From the NCBI GenBank assembly GCA_029203105.1, contig CP119318.1, forward strand, positions 4,850,501 through 4,914,500: a stretch of 64,000 nt of DNA. Direction: 5' to 3'. Source of the stretch: Candidatus Kaistia colombiensis (GTDB lineage: Bacteria; Pseudomonadota; Alphaproteobacteria; Rhizobiales; Kaistiaceae). Position 1 is the stretch's first letter, and each line of letters begins with the position of its first letter. This document shows, in pieces, positions 40,272-49,106 of the stretch. A model generated the notes under the pieces. That model had not been told where the DNA came from, ran no database searches, and saw nothing but the letters and a program-made list of their open reading frames with translations. A program made the position numbers and the translations under genes.

Positions 40272-41021
40272 GGAGGTCTCCCCGTTGGCCTGCCAGGGGC
40301 CAGATAGCGTTGCGAAGCGATGACGAAACCGGAACGAAATCGCCGCGCCGAGCGCTATGGACGCGACCGGAACGTTGACGACGAGCCGTTTTTGCCGGGG
40401 TGAGCCGGCAGTTTTCGCGGGTAGCAGTCGCGGGACGAACGACAAGCGTTCATCATGAGCGCTGCCTTCGCTTGGAACGGGAGACCCGATCCGCACGCCC
40501 GGCAAGGATGTAGTGCCTCTTCAGTGACCACGGCCGATGGAGAGCCGTCTGAGACCAAAAAAGCCCGCTACGTCGTTGCTTCAAGTCGCGTCCTCCGCGG
40601 AGACGGAGTTCACCGGTTTCGCTTTCCGGCTGCCGACCTTCTCGGGATCGCTCCCGAACTCCTGGGACCCTCCTTGCGGAAGATCTTGGGCGTCGCTTCG
40701 GCCTCTTGTCCGAAGCCCCACCGGTCGGCACGCAACCACAGGCACGTGCGATAATTGGGCGAGGAGGTAGGTAGGCCGAACGCGGTTAACATTCAAGCGG
40801 ATTTTGCCTTCCCGGCCCAAAATTGATGCCAGCGCCGCCGACGAGGCGCCGACACGGCGGAATCGCTGCATTCCGGTGTCGGTTCATGCGGTTGGCGAGG
40901 ACCGCGCCGGCCACGGTCCGGGCGCCCCGACAAGCTTAACACGCCCCCGCGTGGACGGTGATTCGCGCTTCCGGCGGCACGTGCTTTCGCCTATGCAGGT
41001 CCGGCAACAGGAGCAGAGCGC
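40272..41021. promoter_or_regulatory. 750-bp region without a recognised gene; possible speF-type leader of the decarboxylase
   Basis: On the minus strand the several hundred bases before the decarboxylase contain stem-loops: GCTTCGG/CCGAAGC (40697-40718), TCGGGA/TCCCGA (about 40642-40657) and GCCGG/CCGGC (about 40395-40408). The speF RNA motif lies at this position in alphaproteobacteria, so a leader is likely, but I could not verify its consensus. A GC-rich stretch at 40580-40800 has several short frames with basic sequence but no recognisable protein. GGACCG...CGGTCC (about 40899-40919) precedes the plus-strand gene at 41022. Confidence 0.35.
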
Positions 41022-42608
41022 GTGAGCGAAACGGTCGTCGGCGAAAAGGGCATGGTCGTGGCTCCCCACCGGGCCGCGGCAGAGGCAGGGGCCGAGATCC
41101 TGCGGGCGGGCGGCAATGCGATCGAGGCGATGATCGCGACCGCCGCCACCATCGCCGTCGTCTATCCGCACATGAACGGCATCGGCGGCGACGGCTTCTG
41201 GCTGATCCGCGAGCCGGGCAAGGAGCCGCGCTATCTCGAAGCCTGCGGCGGCGCCGGCGCCGGCGCCACCATCCGCGCCTATCGCGAGAAATACGACCGC
41301 ATCCCAACGCGCGGCCCCGACGCGGCGCTGACGGTGGCCGGCGCGATGTCCGGCTGGAATACCGCCTACGAATTGTCGCAAAGCCTCGGCGGCCGGCTCG
41401 ATCGCCCGACCCTGCTAGCCAATGCGGTCGAGCATGCCAAGCGGGGCATCGCCGTCACCCGCTCGCAGGCCCGGCTGACGGCGCAGCATCTGGCCGATCT
41501 CTCGGCCGCGCCCGGCTTCAAGGATGTGTTCCTGGTCGACGGCAAGCCGCCCGAGCTCGGCGCGACGATCCGGCAGGAACGCCTCGCCGATACCCTCGAC
41601 CATCTGGCCCGCGCCGGCTTCCTCGATTTCTATCGCGGCGACGTGGCGAACGAGATCGGCGCTGACCTGGAACGCTTCGGATCGCCGGTGACGCGGGCCG
41701 ATCTCGCCGCCCATGAGGCCCGGCTGCGGCCGCCCCTCTCCGTCCGGCTCGAAGGCGGCACCGTCTACAATGCGCCGCCGCCGACCCAGGGCGTCGCCTC
41801 GCTGCTGATCCTCGGCATCTTCGAGCGCCTCGGCGTGAAGCGCGGCGAGAGCTTCGAGCATGTGCACGGACTGATCGAGGCGACCAAGCGCGCCTTCCGG
41901 ATCCGCGACAAGCACGTCACCGACCCGATCTTCGCCGGCGACCTCTCCATGCATCTGTCGGCGCGCGTGCTTGAGCGCGAGGCGGCTGCGATCGACATGA
42001 AGCGCGCCGCGCCCTGGCCGGATGAAGCCAAGAAGGGCGACACGGTCTGGCTCGGCGCGATCGACGCGTCAGGCCTTTCCGTCTCCTACATCCAGTCGAT
42101 CTTCTGGGAATTCGGTTCCGGCGTCGTGCTGCCGGCGACCGGCATCACCTGGCAGAACCGCGGCGCCAGCTTCTCGCTCGACCCGCACGCGCTGAACCCG
42201 CTCGAGCCCGGCCGCAAGCCGTTCCACACGCTGAACCCAGCCATCGCCCGCTTCGACGATGGCCGCATCCTTTGCTATGGCACGATGGGCGGCGAGGGCC
42301 AGCCGCAGACGCAGGGCGCCGTCTTCACCCGTCACGCGCTCTACGGCATGGATCTCGGCGAGGCGATCGCCGCGCCGCGCTGGCTGCTCGGCCGCACCTG
42401 GGGATCGGACCACACCAATCTTCGCGTCGAGAACCGCTTCGATCCCGACATCGTCCTGGCGCTGGAGCGGGCCGGCCACGAGGTCGCCGTGCTCGACGAG
42501 GCCTATTCCGACACGATGGGCCATGCCGGGGCGCTGCTGCGGCGCAAGGACGGCCGCATCTTCGGCGCCAGCGACCCGCGCTCGGACGGCGCCGCGATCG
42601 CCGCCTGA
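41022..42608 (+). CDS. Gamma-glutamyltransferase family protein without signal peptide
   Basis: 528 residues, N-terminal-nucleophile hydrolase. GTG start with AGGAG eight bases upstream. Opening VVAPHRAAAEAGAEILRAGG and NGIGGDGFWLI match the large-subunit core. Thr341 in KKGDTVWLGAIDASG is the expected autoprocessing nucleophile, although the usual TTH is TVW. The substrate-site GSGVVLPATGITWQNRG and TMGGEGQPQTQ are kept. No export signal, unlike classic periplasmic Ggt, so it resembles cytosolic YwrD-like or acylase-like members. Followed 115 bp later by an amidase and then a LysR regulator, which suggests an amide/peptide catabolic unit. Confidence 0.88.
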   Translation: MSETVVGEKGMVVAPHRAAAEAGAEILRAGGNAIEAMIATAATIAVVYPHMNGIGGDGFWLIREPGKEPRYLEACGGAGAGATIRAYREKYDRIPTRGPDAALTVAGAMSGWNTAYELSQSLGGRLDRPTLLANAVEHAKRGIAVTRSQARLTAQHLADLSAAPGFKDVFLVDGKPPELGATIRQERLADTLDHLARAGFLDFYRGDVANEIGADLERFGSPVTRADLAAHEARLRPPLSVRLEGGTVYNAPPPTQGVASLLILGIFERLGVKRGESFEHVHGLIEATKRAFRIRDKHVTDPIFAGDLSMHLSARVLEREAAAIDMKRAAPWPDEAKKGDTVWLGAIDASGLSVSYIQSIFWEFGSGVVLPATGITWQNRGASFSLDPHALNPLEPGRKPFHTLNPAIARFDDGRILCYGTMGGEGQPQTQGAVFTRHALYGMDLGEAIAAPRWLLGRTWGSDHTNLRVENRFDPDIVLALERAGHEVAVLDEAYSDTMGHAGALLRRKDGRIFGASDPRSDGAAIAA

Positions 42609-42723
42609 CGCCGCGCATTGCGTCCTCTTTGGCAAAGGTCGCAGAATAGCGCTATGAATTTCGATGCAACGCGACGTCGCGCCGGCGTCGTTCGGATATC
42701 CCACAAGGAAGTCGATACAAACG

Positions 42724-43908
42724 ATGCTTCTCGCCAATGATCCGGTCCGTGCGTTCGTCGACTATCCCGCCGTCGAGGTGCCGTCCTCGTCAACCGGGCC
42801 GCTTGCCGGCCTCACCATGGCGATCAAGGACCTCTACGACGTCGCCGGCTACCCGACCGGCGTCGGGCATCCGCTGAAGCGCGCCGAAAGCGGCAACAAG
42901 ACGCAAACCGCGCCATCCGTCCAGGCCCTGCTGGACGCCGGCGCCCGCTTCGTCGGCAAGGTCCATACCGACGAGTTCGCCTATTCGATGAACGGCGAAA
43001 ACTTTCACTACGGCACGCCGGTCAACGTCCGCGCCCCCGGCCGCATTCCCGGCGGATCGTCGTCGGGCTCGGCGACCGCCGTCTCCGGTGGCCTGGTCGA
43101 TTTCGCGCTCGGCAGCGACACCGGCGGTTCGGTGCGCGCGCCGGCCTCCTATAACGGCCTGCTCGGCATCCGCCCGACGCATGGGCGGATCGACATTTCG
43201 CGGGTCGCGCCGCTGGCCGTGACCTTCGACACCGTCGGCTGGTTCGCCCGCGACACCGATACCTTTGCCCGCGTCGGCGCCGTGTTGCTCGGCGAAGATG
43301 CGACCGACACGCCGCTGACCCGCTTCCTGGTCGGCGACGACATCCATGCCCTTTTGCTCGGCGACCTCGAAGAGGCCGCCGTGCGCTCGGCCGCGCCCCG
43401 CATCGCCGCCCATCTGGAGCCGGCCGGCGCCGTCATCGTCGCCCCCGACGGGCTTGCCGCCTGGCGCATGATCTTCCGCACCATGCAGGCCTATGAGGCC
43501 TGGGAAGCCAATGGCGAATGGATCGAGAGCCGCCAGCCGACCTTCGGCCCCGGCGTGCGCGAGCGCTTCGAATGGGCGAGCCACGTCACCCGCGAGGAGT
43601 ACGACGCCGCCGCTCTCCGGCGTGCCAAGGTCCGGGAACGCCTCACCGGCCTGCTCGGCGACGACACCGTGCTCGCCATTCCGACGACGCCCGGCATCGC
43701 GCCGCGCCTCGGGCTCGGCGGCGACGAACTCGAATCCTATCGCAACCGGGCGCTTTCCATGCTGTGCACCGCGAGCCTGACCGGACTGCCGCAGATCAGC
43801 CTGCCGCTCGCCGAGCATGACGGCTGCCCGCTCGGCGTCTCGCTGATCGCGCCGGCCGGCCGCGACCGCGCGCTGATCGAGCTTGCTACCAAGATCATGG
43901 CCGGCTAG
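42724..43908 (+). CDS. Amidase (amidase-signature family)
   Basis: 394 residues. Ser-cisSer-Lys triad visible: Lys35 in AIKDLYD, the Ser cluster in GGSSSGSATAV (110-120) and Ser136 in GSDTGGSVRAPAS. Shorter than GatA (about 485) and without GatBC nearby, so it is a free amidase rather than an Asp/Glu-tRNA amidotransferase. The first 20 residues upstream of this ATG (from 42664) are less family-like and were left out; AAGGAAG lies 12 bases before the chosen start. Together with the GGT-like gene it may break down an imported amide. The LysR gene starts 8 bp after its stop. Confidence 0.9.
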   Translation: MLLANDPVRAFVDYPAVEVPSSSTGPLAGLTMAIKDLYDVAGYPTGVGHPLKRAESGNKTQTAPSVQALLDAGARFVGKVHTDEFAYSMNGENFHYGTPVNVRAPGRIPGGSSSGSATAVSGGLVDFALGSDTGGSVRAPASYNGLLGIRPTHGRIDISRVAPLAVTFDTVGWFARDTDTFARVGAVLLGEDATDTPLTRFLVGDDIHALLLGDLEEAAVRSAAPRIAAHLEPAGAVIVAPDGLAAWRMIFRTMQAYEAWEANGEWIESRQPTFGPGVRERFEWASHVTREEYDAAALRRAKVRERLTGLLGDDTVLAIPTTPGIAPRLGLGGDELESYRNRALSMLCTASLTGLPQISLPLAEHDGCPLGVSLIAPAGRDRALIELATKIMAG

Positions 43909-43916
43909 GCGACGCC

Positions 43917-44825
43917 ATGGATACGCTCACCCGGATGAAGACCTTCGTCGAGGTCGTCGAAGCCGGCGGCTTCTCCGCCGCCGCGCGAAAAATGGGCCGC
44001 TCGAAGGCGCTGATCTCCAAATATGTGCGCGAGTTGGAAGACGAGCTTGGCGCCCGTCTCCTGAACCGCACGACGCGCACCCTGTCACTGACCGAGGTCG
44101 GCCAGGGCTATGCCCGCGACGCCACCGAGATCCTGCAACGGATCGAGGATCTGCAATCCTCCGTCGGCGACGCGCATGCCGCGCCGCGCGGCCGCCTCAA
44201 GGTCTCGGCGCCGCGCACCTTCGGCGATGGCGAGCTCGGCCGCGCCATCATGGAGTTCGTCGTCAGCGAGCCGGAGATCTCGCTCGAGCTGCATCTGGAG
44301 GATCGCTTCGTCGATCTGGTCGACGAAGGCTTCGATGTCGCAATCCGCATCTCGACGCTGACGGATTCGAGCCTGATCGCCCGCCGCCTCGCCTCGTTCC
44401 GCATCGCCATCGTCGCGAGCCCGGCAACGCTGGCCGCACATGGCACGCCGGAAGGTCCGGAAGACCTGATCGGCAAGCCCTGCATCGTCGATTCCAACGT
44501 CGGCTATCGCACCAACTGGCCGTTCATGGTCGAGGGCGAGAAGATCGCGGTGCCGGTCAAGGGCCGGGTCGAAGTCGACAGCCCGAACGCCGCGCGCCTC
44601 GCCGCCCTCGCCGGCCTCGGCTTCGCCATCGTGCCGCATCTGGTGGTGAAGGACGATATCGAAGCGGGCCGGCTGGTCGTCGTGCTGGAATCGTTCGAGC
44701 CGGCCAGCGCCGCCATCCACGCCGTCTATCCGCACCGCCGCCATCTCTCCGGCAAGGTGCGCAGCTTCATCGATTTCCTGGTGAAGTGGTTCGATAAGAA
44801 CGGCCCGCACGGCGGCAATTGCTAG
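43917..44825 (+). CDS. LysR family transcriptional regulator
   Basis: 302 residues. N-terminal helix-turn-helix 1-60 (MKTFVEVVEAGGFSAAARKM, ALISKYVRELEDELGARLLN) and C-terminal substrate-binding domain of the PBP2 CrgA-like type (PRGRLKVSAPRTFGDGELG; GFDVAIRISTL). Unusually for LysR genes it is co-directional with and 8 bp behind the amidase gene rather than divergent from its target, so it is probably co-transcribed; control of the amidase/GGT genes is inferred. Confidence 0.92.
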   Translation: MDTLTRMKTFVEVVEAGGFSAAARKMGRSKALISKYVRELEDELGARLLNRTTRTLSLTEVGQGYARDATEILQRIEDLQSSVGDAHAAPRGRLKVSAPRTFGDGELGRAIMEFVVSEPEISLELHLEDRFVDLVDEGFDVAIRISTLTDSSLIARRLASFRIAIVASPATLAAHGTPEGPEDLIGKPCIVDSNVGYRTNWPFMVEGEKIAVPVKGRVEVDSPNAARLAALAGLGFAIVPHLVVKDDIEAGRLVVVLESFEPASAAIHAVYPHRRHLSGKVRSFIDFLVKWFDKNGPHGGNC

Positions 44826-44935
44826 CGCGTTTTCGAGCGAAGCGGATACCGGTTCGCGTGAAGAAAACGTGATCAAGCCAAAGAGCTAGAGTCGTTCCGT
44901 GTTTCCATGAAACACGGAACGACTCTAGAGCGCGA
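44826..44935. repeat. Intergenic repeat with a 20-bp perfect hairpin
   Basis: After the LysR gene comes a stretch with AGCGGATACCGGTTCGCGTG, which resembles a repeat I recall from rhizobial genomes. Then CTAGAGTCGTTCCGTGTTTC (44886-44905) and its exact complement (44909-44928) form a 20-bp stem with a CAT loop. No T run follows, so it is a repeat-type element rather than a standard terminator. It separates the amidase/LysR block from the metal-efflux pair. Confidence 0.7.
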
Positions 44936-45039
44936 CACGGCGCCACTGCGCACCGTGCCGACTTCCGCGGCGCCCGACACGATCTGGCCGCACTTGTCGG
45001 GCCCCCTGCCGAACCGTCCGCCGCAAAGACCGTCATTCC

Positions 45040-45684
45040 ATGATCCGCTCCCTGATCGCCTTTGCCTTCATCGCCCTCGCCGCCACCGCCGCGCAGGCTC
45101 ATCCGCACGTCTTCATCGACGCCAAGGAGGAGATCGTCTTCGACGCCGAGGGCAAGATGACGGCCGTCCGCCATATCTGGCAGTTTGACGCGGCCTTCAC
45201 CGCCTTCGCCGTGCAGGGGCTGGACGCGAATGGCGACGGCAAGCTGTCGGACGAGGAACTGCAGCCGCTCGCCAAGGTGAACATCGATTCGCTGAAGGAC
45301 TTCCACTATTTCACCCGGCTCAAGGTCAACGGGCGGCGCGCGCCGGTCGAAGCGCCGTCGGAATACTGGCTCGACTTTCACGACAGCCGGCTGACGCTGT
45401 TCTACACGCTGCCGCTGAAGACGCCGACGGCCGTCGGCCCGGATACGGTGCTGGAAGTGTTCGACCCGGAATATTTCGTCGCCTTCAAGTTCGTCCCCGA
45501 CCAGGCGATCACGCTCACGGGTGCGCCGGCGAACTGCAAGGCGCACTACACGCCGCCCAAGGAACTGGATGACAAGACGATGTCATTGCTCGCCGCAATT
45601 CCAGCCGACCAGCCCAATCTGCCGGACGATCTCGCCGACGTGGCCGCCAGCCTTGCCAGCCTGATCGTGGTGAAATGCCCTTGA
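45040..45684 (+). CDS. DUF1007 periplasmic protein, partner of a NicO exporter
   Basis: 214 residues. Signal peptide 1-20 (LIAFAFIALAATAAQA), then HPHVFIDAKEEIVFDAEGK, which opens DUF1007; the N-terminal HPH after cleavage is a likely metal ligand. An EF-hand-like loop DANGDGKLSDEEL lies near 62-74. In this family the gene is usually coupled to RcnA/NicO exporters; here the coding regions overlap by 10 bp. Probably delivers or senses Ni, Co or Zn at the exporter; metal specificity is not readable. Confidence 0.85.
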   Translation: MIRSLIAFAFIALAATAAQAHPHVFIDAKEEIVFDAEGKMTAVRHIWQFDAAFTAFAVQGLDANGDGKLSDEELQPLAKVNIDSLKDFHYFTRLKVNGRRAPVEAPSEYWLDFHDSRLTLFYTLPLKTPTAVGPDTVLEVFDPEYFVAFKFVPDQAITLTGAPANCKAHYTPPKELDDKTMSLLAAIPADQPNLPDDLADVAASLASLIVVKCP

Positions 45685-46781
45685 TGCGGCGCCTCTCCGC
45701 CCGGCTCGCAGCCGCGTTCGCAGCGCTCGCGCCCGCCATCGCCCTCGCCGCGCCGAGCCCGTTCGGCATCGCCACGCCCGATGGCGGCGGCGTCGTCGGC
45801 TGGGCCGGTCCGCTGGCACCGTTCTTCATCTGGATCGCGCGCCAGCAATCGATCTTCTACCGCGACCTGACCGACGCGCTCGCCAACCTGACGCAGAGCG
45901 GCCATGCCGCGGCGATCCTGATCGCGCTGTCCTTCGCCTATGGCGTATTCCATGCCGTCGGCCCCGGCCACGGCAAGGCCGTGATCGCCTCCTATCTGCT
46001 CGCCACCGGCGACCGCCTGAGGCGCGGCATCGTCATCTCCTTTGCCTCGGCCCTGGTGCAGGCGCTGACGGCGATCCTCGTCGTCTCGGTCGGCACGCTG
46101 ATCCTCAACGTCACCGCCATGACGATGACACGGGCGACCGATGCGCTGGAGATCGCCAGCTACGCCCTGATCGCGCTCTGCGGTGTCTGGCTGCTCTGGA
46201 TGAAATTTTCCGGCCGCGGCGAGCATTCTGATGCGGCAGCCCTTGCCGTCGACCACGACCCGGCGACCTGCAATCATCCCCACCACAGGCTCGGCCGAAA
46301 TCTCGCCTTCGCAACGCAGGGCGCTCCGGCCGGCCTTGCCAGCGCAGGCTTTGCCGCCACCTCCCTTGCCGGCAACGGTCAGGCGCGGCTTGCGGCTGGC
46401 CTGTCCTGCGATTGCGGCCACTCGCATGCGCCCGACCCGGCCCAGCTCGACCGGCCTTTGACGGTGGCGCGGGCCTGGACGGCGATCCTCGCGGTCGGCG
46501 TCCGGCCCTGCTCCGGCGCGATCATCGTGCTGGTCTTCGCCGTGTCGCAGAAGCTCTACTGGGCCGGCATTCTCTCGGTGCTGGTGATGGCGCTCGGCAC
46601 CGGACTGACGGTCTCGGCGCTGGCGACGCTGGCGGTCAAGGCCAAGGACCTGGCGCTGCGCTTCTCCGGCGGCGAGACGCCGACGCAGCTGCGCGTCGTC
46701 AACGGCCTGCAGATCGTCGCCGCGAGCGGCATTCTCATCTTCGGCCTGCTGATGCTCGGCGGTGCGCTGGCGGCGGTCTGA
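45675..46781 (+). CDS. NicO/RcnA-family nickel/cobalt exporter
   Basis: 368 residues, polytopic inner-membrane protein. N-terminal hydrophobic segment, then YGVFHAVGPGHGKAVIASYLLA with the conserved HxxGPGHGK motif. A cytoplasmic His/Cys-rich loop (about 185-260: HSDAAALAVDHD, CNHPHH, CDCGHSHAPD) can bind metal. GVRPCSGAIIVLVFAVSQ is the second conserved motif. Overlap with DUF1007 indicates a two-gene efflux operon. No RcnR-like regulator is visible nearby. Confidence 0.9.
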   Translation: MPLMRRLSARLAAAFAALAPAIALAAPSPFGIATPDGGGVVGWAGPLAPFFIWIARQQSIFYRDLTDALANLTQSGHAAAILIALSFAYGVFHAVGPGHGKAVIASYLLATGDRLRRGIVISFASALVQALTAILVVSVGTLILNVTAMTMTRATDALEIASYALIALCGVWLLWMKFSGRGEHSDAAALAVDHDPATCNHPHHRLGRNLAFATQGAPAGLASAGFAATSLAGNGQARLAAGLSCDCGHSHAPDPAQLDRPLTVARAWTAILAVGVRPCSGAIIVLVFAVSQKLYWAGILSVLVMALGTGLTVSALATLAVKAKDLALRFSGGETPTQLRVVNGLQIVAASGILIFGLLMLGGALAAV

Positions 46782-46798
46782 GTCCTCCCACCCTTCCC

Positions 46799-46956
46799 TT
46801 CACCTCTCCCTGAGGGAGAGGTCGACGCACGCAGTGCAACGGGTGAGGGTTTACGGCCTCGGGAGTCGGACTCTGGCGGAGCGGGGCTCTATCCTGGTGG
46901 TTCCCTAAACCCTCACCCGGAGCTTCGCTCCGACCTCTCCCTCAGGGAGAGGTGAA
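46799..46956 (+). repeat. Two-armed palindromic intergenic repeat, copy 5
   Basis: Outer palindromes intact; the left inner stem is diverged (GTCGACGCACGCAGTGCAACGG instead of the GGCCGAAGGCC form). Lies between convergent nicO and the PuuD-like gene and fills that 195-bp gap. Confidence 0.85.
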
Positions 46957-46976
46957 GCAAGCACAAAGCAAGCCCC

Positions 46977-47762
46977 CTATTCCGCCGCCGCGAGCAGGCC
47001 GCGCGACGCCGCCCGGGCCCGCATCGCGTCGCCGAAGGCGCGGAACAGCCGGCCGGACGGCGCGTCGGTCGTCACCCAGTATTCCGGATGCCACTGCACG
47101 CCGACGGCGAAGCCCGGCGCATCGCGGACGCTGACCGCCTCGATCGTGCCATCGGCCGCCACCGCCTCGACGAGAAGCCCTTCCGCCAGTTCGCCGATCG
47201 CCTGCCGATGCAACGAGTTCACCTCGATCTCGTCGCGCTCGAGAATGCGCGCGAAGCAGCCGTCGGGAACAATATGGACCGGATGGCGGATGGCGAAGCG
47301 CTCGTCCGCCACTTCGGAGGCCGGCGAACGGTGGTCGTGGCGCCCCGGCAGGTCCTGCACTTCGCAGATCAGCGTGCCGCCGAGGGCGACATTGAGCTCC
47401 TGCTGGCCGCGGCAGATGGCGAGCAGCGGCACGCCCTTGCGCAACGCGGCGCGGATCAGCGGCAGACTGGTCGCGTCGCGGGCCGGATCATAGGGCTCTG
47501 TGCGCGGATCCGCCGTCTCGCCATAAAGCGTCGGGTGGACATTCGAACGGCTGCCGGTGATCAGCACGCCATCGACCCGATCGAGCAGCGCCTCGATGTC
47601 GATTGCGTCGCCCAGCGACGGCACAATGACCGGAATGCCGCCGGCGCCGGTCACCACCGCCTTCACGTAGGACTCCGGGGCCGCGTGCCACTGGTATCCG
47701 GCGTACTCGCGGACATCGGCCGTAACGGCGACGAGCGGCATAAGAGTCTTCAAATCCGTCAT
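46977..47762 (-). CDS. Class I glutamine amidotransferase-like hydrolase, PuuD type (peptidase C26)
   Basis: 261 residues. Catalytic Cys117 in LLAICRGQQELN, His225 and Glu227 in GVQWHPEYW. SRSNVHPTLYGE at 71-82 is typical of gamma-glutamyl-GABA hydrolases, which release GABA from gamma-glutamyl-GABA in putrescine degradation. No other puu genes are adjacent, so the substrate is inferred from family only. Divergent from the TRAP binding protein at 47968. Confidence 0.9.
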   Translation of the reverse strand: MTDLKTLMPLVAVTADVREYAGYQWHAAPESYVKAVVTGAGGIPVIVPSLGDAIDIEALLDRVDGVLITGSRSNVHPTLYGETADPRTEPYDPARDATSLPLIRAALRKGVPLLAICRGQQELNVALGGTLICEVQDLPGRHDHRSPASEVADERFAIRHPVHIVPDGCFARILERDEIEVNSLHRQAIGELAEGLLVEAVAADGTIEAVSVRDAPGFAVGVQWHPEYWVTTDAPSGRLFRAFGDAMRARAASRGLLAAAE

Positions 47763-47967
47763 GATCCAGATCGCTTGCTGTGAGGGCCCGGGCCTGCTTT
47801 ACACCGGACCATGGCAAAAAGCCGTCTTTTCGCCAACTCTGCCCGATACGAGCCCAGCCTCCATATAGGCATCGAAGCGGATACCGGCAGCCCCGGATCG
47901 CCGAGCAGCGCCAAAAGGCGACGCGCCCGGCCCTATATCGGCGTCATCATCGAACCAGGAACAGACG

Positions 47968-49095
47968 ATGGGCTCGAAACGCCTCGACCGACGCACGCTC
48001 CTCAAGGCCGCCGCGATGACCCCCGCCGTCGCCGTGGCGGGCAACGGCGCGCCCGCCCTGGCCGCGACGGCTGTGGTGGCGGACCTGCCGGACATCAGCT
48101 GGCGGCTGCAATCGGGCTTCCCCGCGGGGCTCGACGCCATCCATGGCGGCGCCGAGGCGATCGCGCACTCGGTCGCGATCCTGACCGGAGGCCGCTTCCG
48201 TATCGAGATCGGCGCGCCGGGCCATTTCGTGCCGGCCGAGCGGTCGTTCGAAGCCGTCCAAGCCGACACGATCCAGGCGCTGCAGACCTGCTCCTATTAT
48301 TACATCGACAAGGATCCGGCCTTCGCCTTCGGCACCGCCCTGCCCTTCGGCCTGAACGCCCGCATGCAGAATGCCTGGATCACCGAGGGCGGCGGCGCGC
48401 CGCTGCTCGACAGCTTCTATGCCCAGTACGACCTGACCGCCCTGGTAGCAGGCAACACCGGCGCCCAGATGGGCGGCTGGTTCCGCAAGGAGATCCACAG
48501 CCTGCCGGAGATCGCCGGCATGAAAATGCGGATCGCCGGCCTCGGCGGCACCGTGCTGGCCCGGCTCGGCATCCAGCCGCAGGAACTCCCCATCGAAGCG
48601 ACCTATGCGGCGCTTGAGGAAGGCACGATCGACGCGGCCGAATGGAGCGGTCCTTATGGCGACGAGACGCTCGGCTTCTACCGGGTCGCTCCGTACTATT
48701 ACTATCCAGGCTGGTGGGATGGCGGCCCGTCGATCCACCTGCTGGTCAACCGCCCCGCCTTCGAGGCGCTGCCGGAAAGCTACAAGATGGCGTTGCGGAC
48801 CAGCGCCGCGCAGGCCGCGCGCCAAATGATGGCCCGCTACGACGTGCGCAACAACGTCGCCATCCGAAGCCTGATCGACAAGGGGGTGCAACTGCGCCCG
48901 TTCCCCACCGATCTGCTGGAGGCCGCCTACAAGGCGTCGTTCGAGCTCTATGAGGAGCTCGCCGCCGCGCATCCGCGCTTCAAGACCCTCTACGAACCCT
49001 GGAAGACGTTCCGCGACCAGATCTACCAGTCGTTCCGGGTCGCGGAATTTTCGTTCGAAAGCTTTGGCTTCGCCCAGCAGGCCAAGGGTCTGTAG
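47968..49095 (+). CDS. TRAP transporter substrate-binding protein (DctP family), Tat-exported, orphan
   Basis: 375 residues. Twin-arginine signal RLDRRTLLKAAA (5-16) followed by a short hydrophobic stretch ending in PALAA. The mature part shows ISWRLQSGFPAGLDAIHGGA, MKMRIAGLGGTVLARLG and LEEGTIDAAEWSGPYGDETL with the conserved substrate-carboxylate Arg (in KMRIAG). The YYYYPGWWDGGPSIHLLVN loop is typical of 2-oxoacid-binding TakP-like members. No DctM or DctQ gene lies nearby, so the membrane part must be encoded elsewhere. Confidence 0.9.
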   Translation: MGSKRLDRRTLLKAAAMTPAVAVAGNGAPALAATAVVADLPDISWRLQSGFPAGLDAIHGGAEAIAHSVAILTGGRFRIEIGAPGHFVPAERSFEAVQADTIQALQTCSYYYIDKDPAFAFGTALPFGLNARMQNAWITEGGGAPLLDSFYAQYDLTALVAGNTGAQMGGWFRKEIHSLPEIAGMKMRIAGLGGTVLARLGIQPQELPIEATYAALEEGTIDAAEWSGPYGDETLGFYRVAPYYYYPGWWDGGPSIHLLVNRPAFEALPESYKMALRTSAAQAARQMMARYDVRNNVAIRSLIDKGVQLRPFPTDLLEAAYKASFELYEELAAAHPRFKTLYEPWKTFRDQIYQSFRVAEFSFESFGFAQQAKGL

Positions 49096-49106
49096 GTTTC
49101 AAGCAA

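Noticed and set aside
40453..40871. Short basic minus-strand frames upstream of the decarboxylase
   Set aside because: Three overlapping frames of similar basic composition, none with a recognisable domain or good start. The stretch looks more like structured leader or degraded sequence.
42724..43908. GatA (glutamyl-tRNA amidotransferase subunit A)
   Set aside because: The protein is about 90 residues shorter than GatA, and no gatB or gatC lies nearby.
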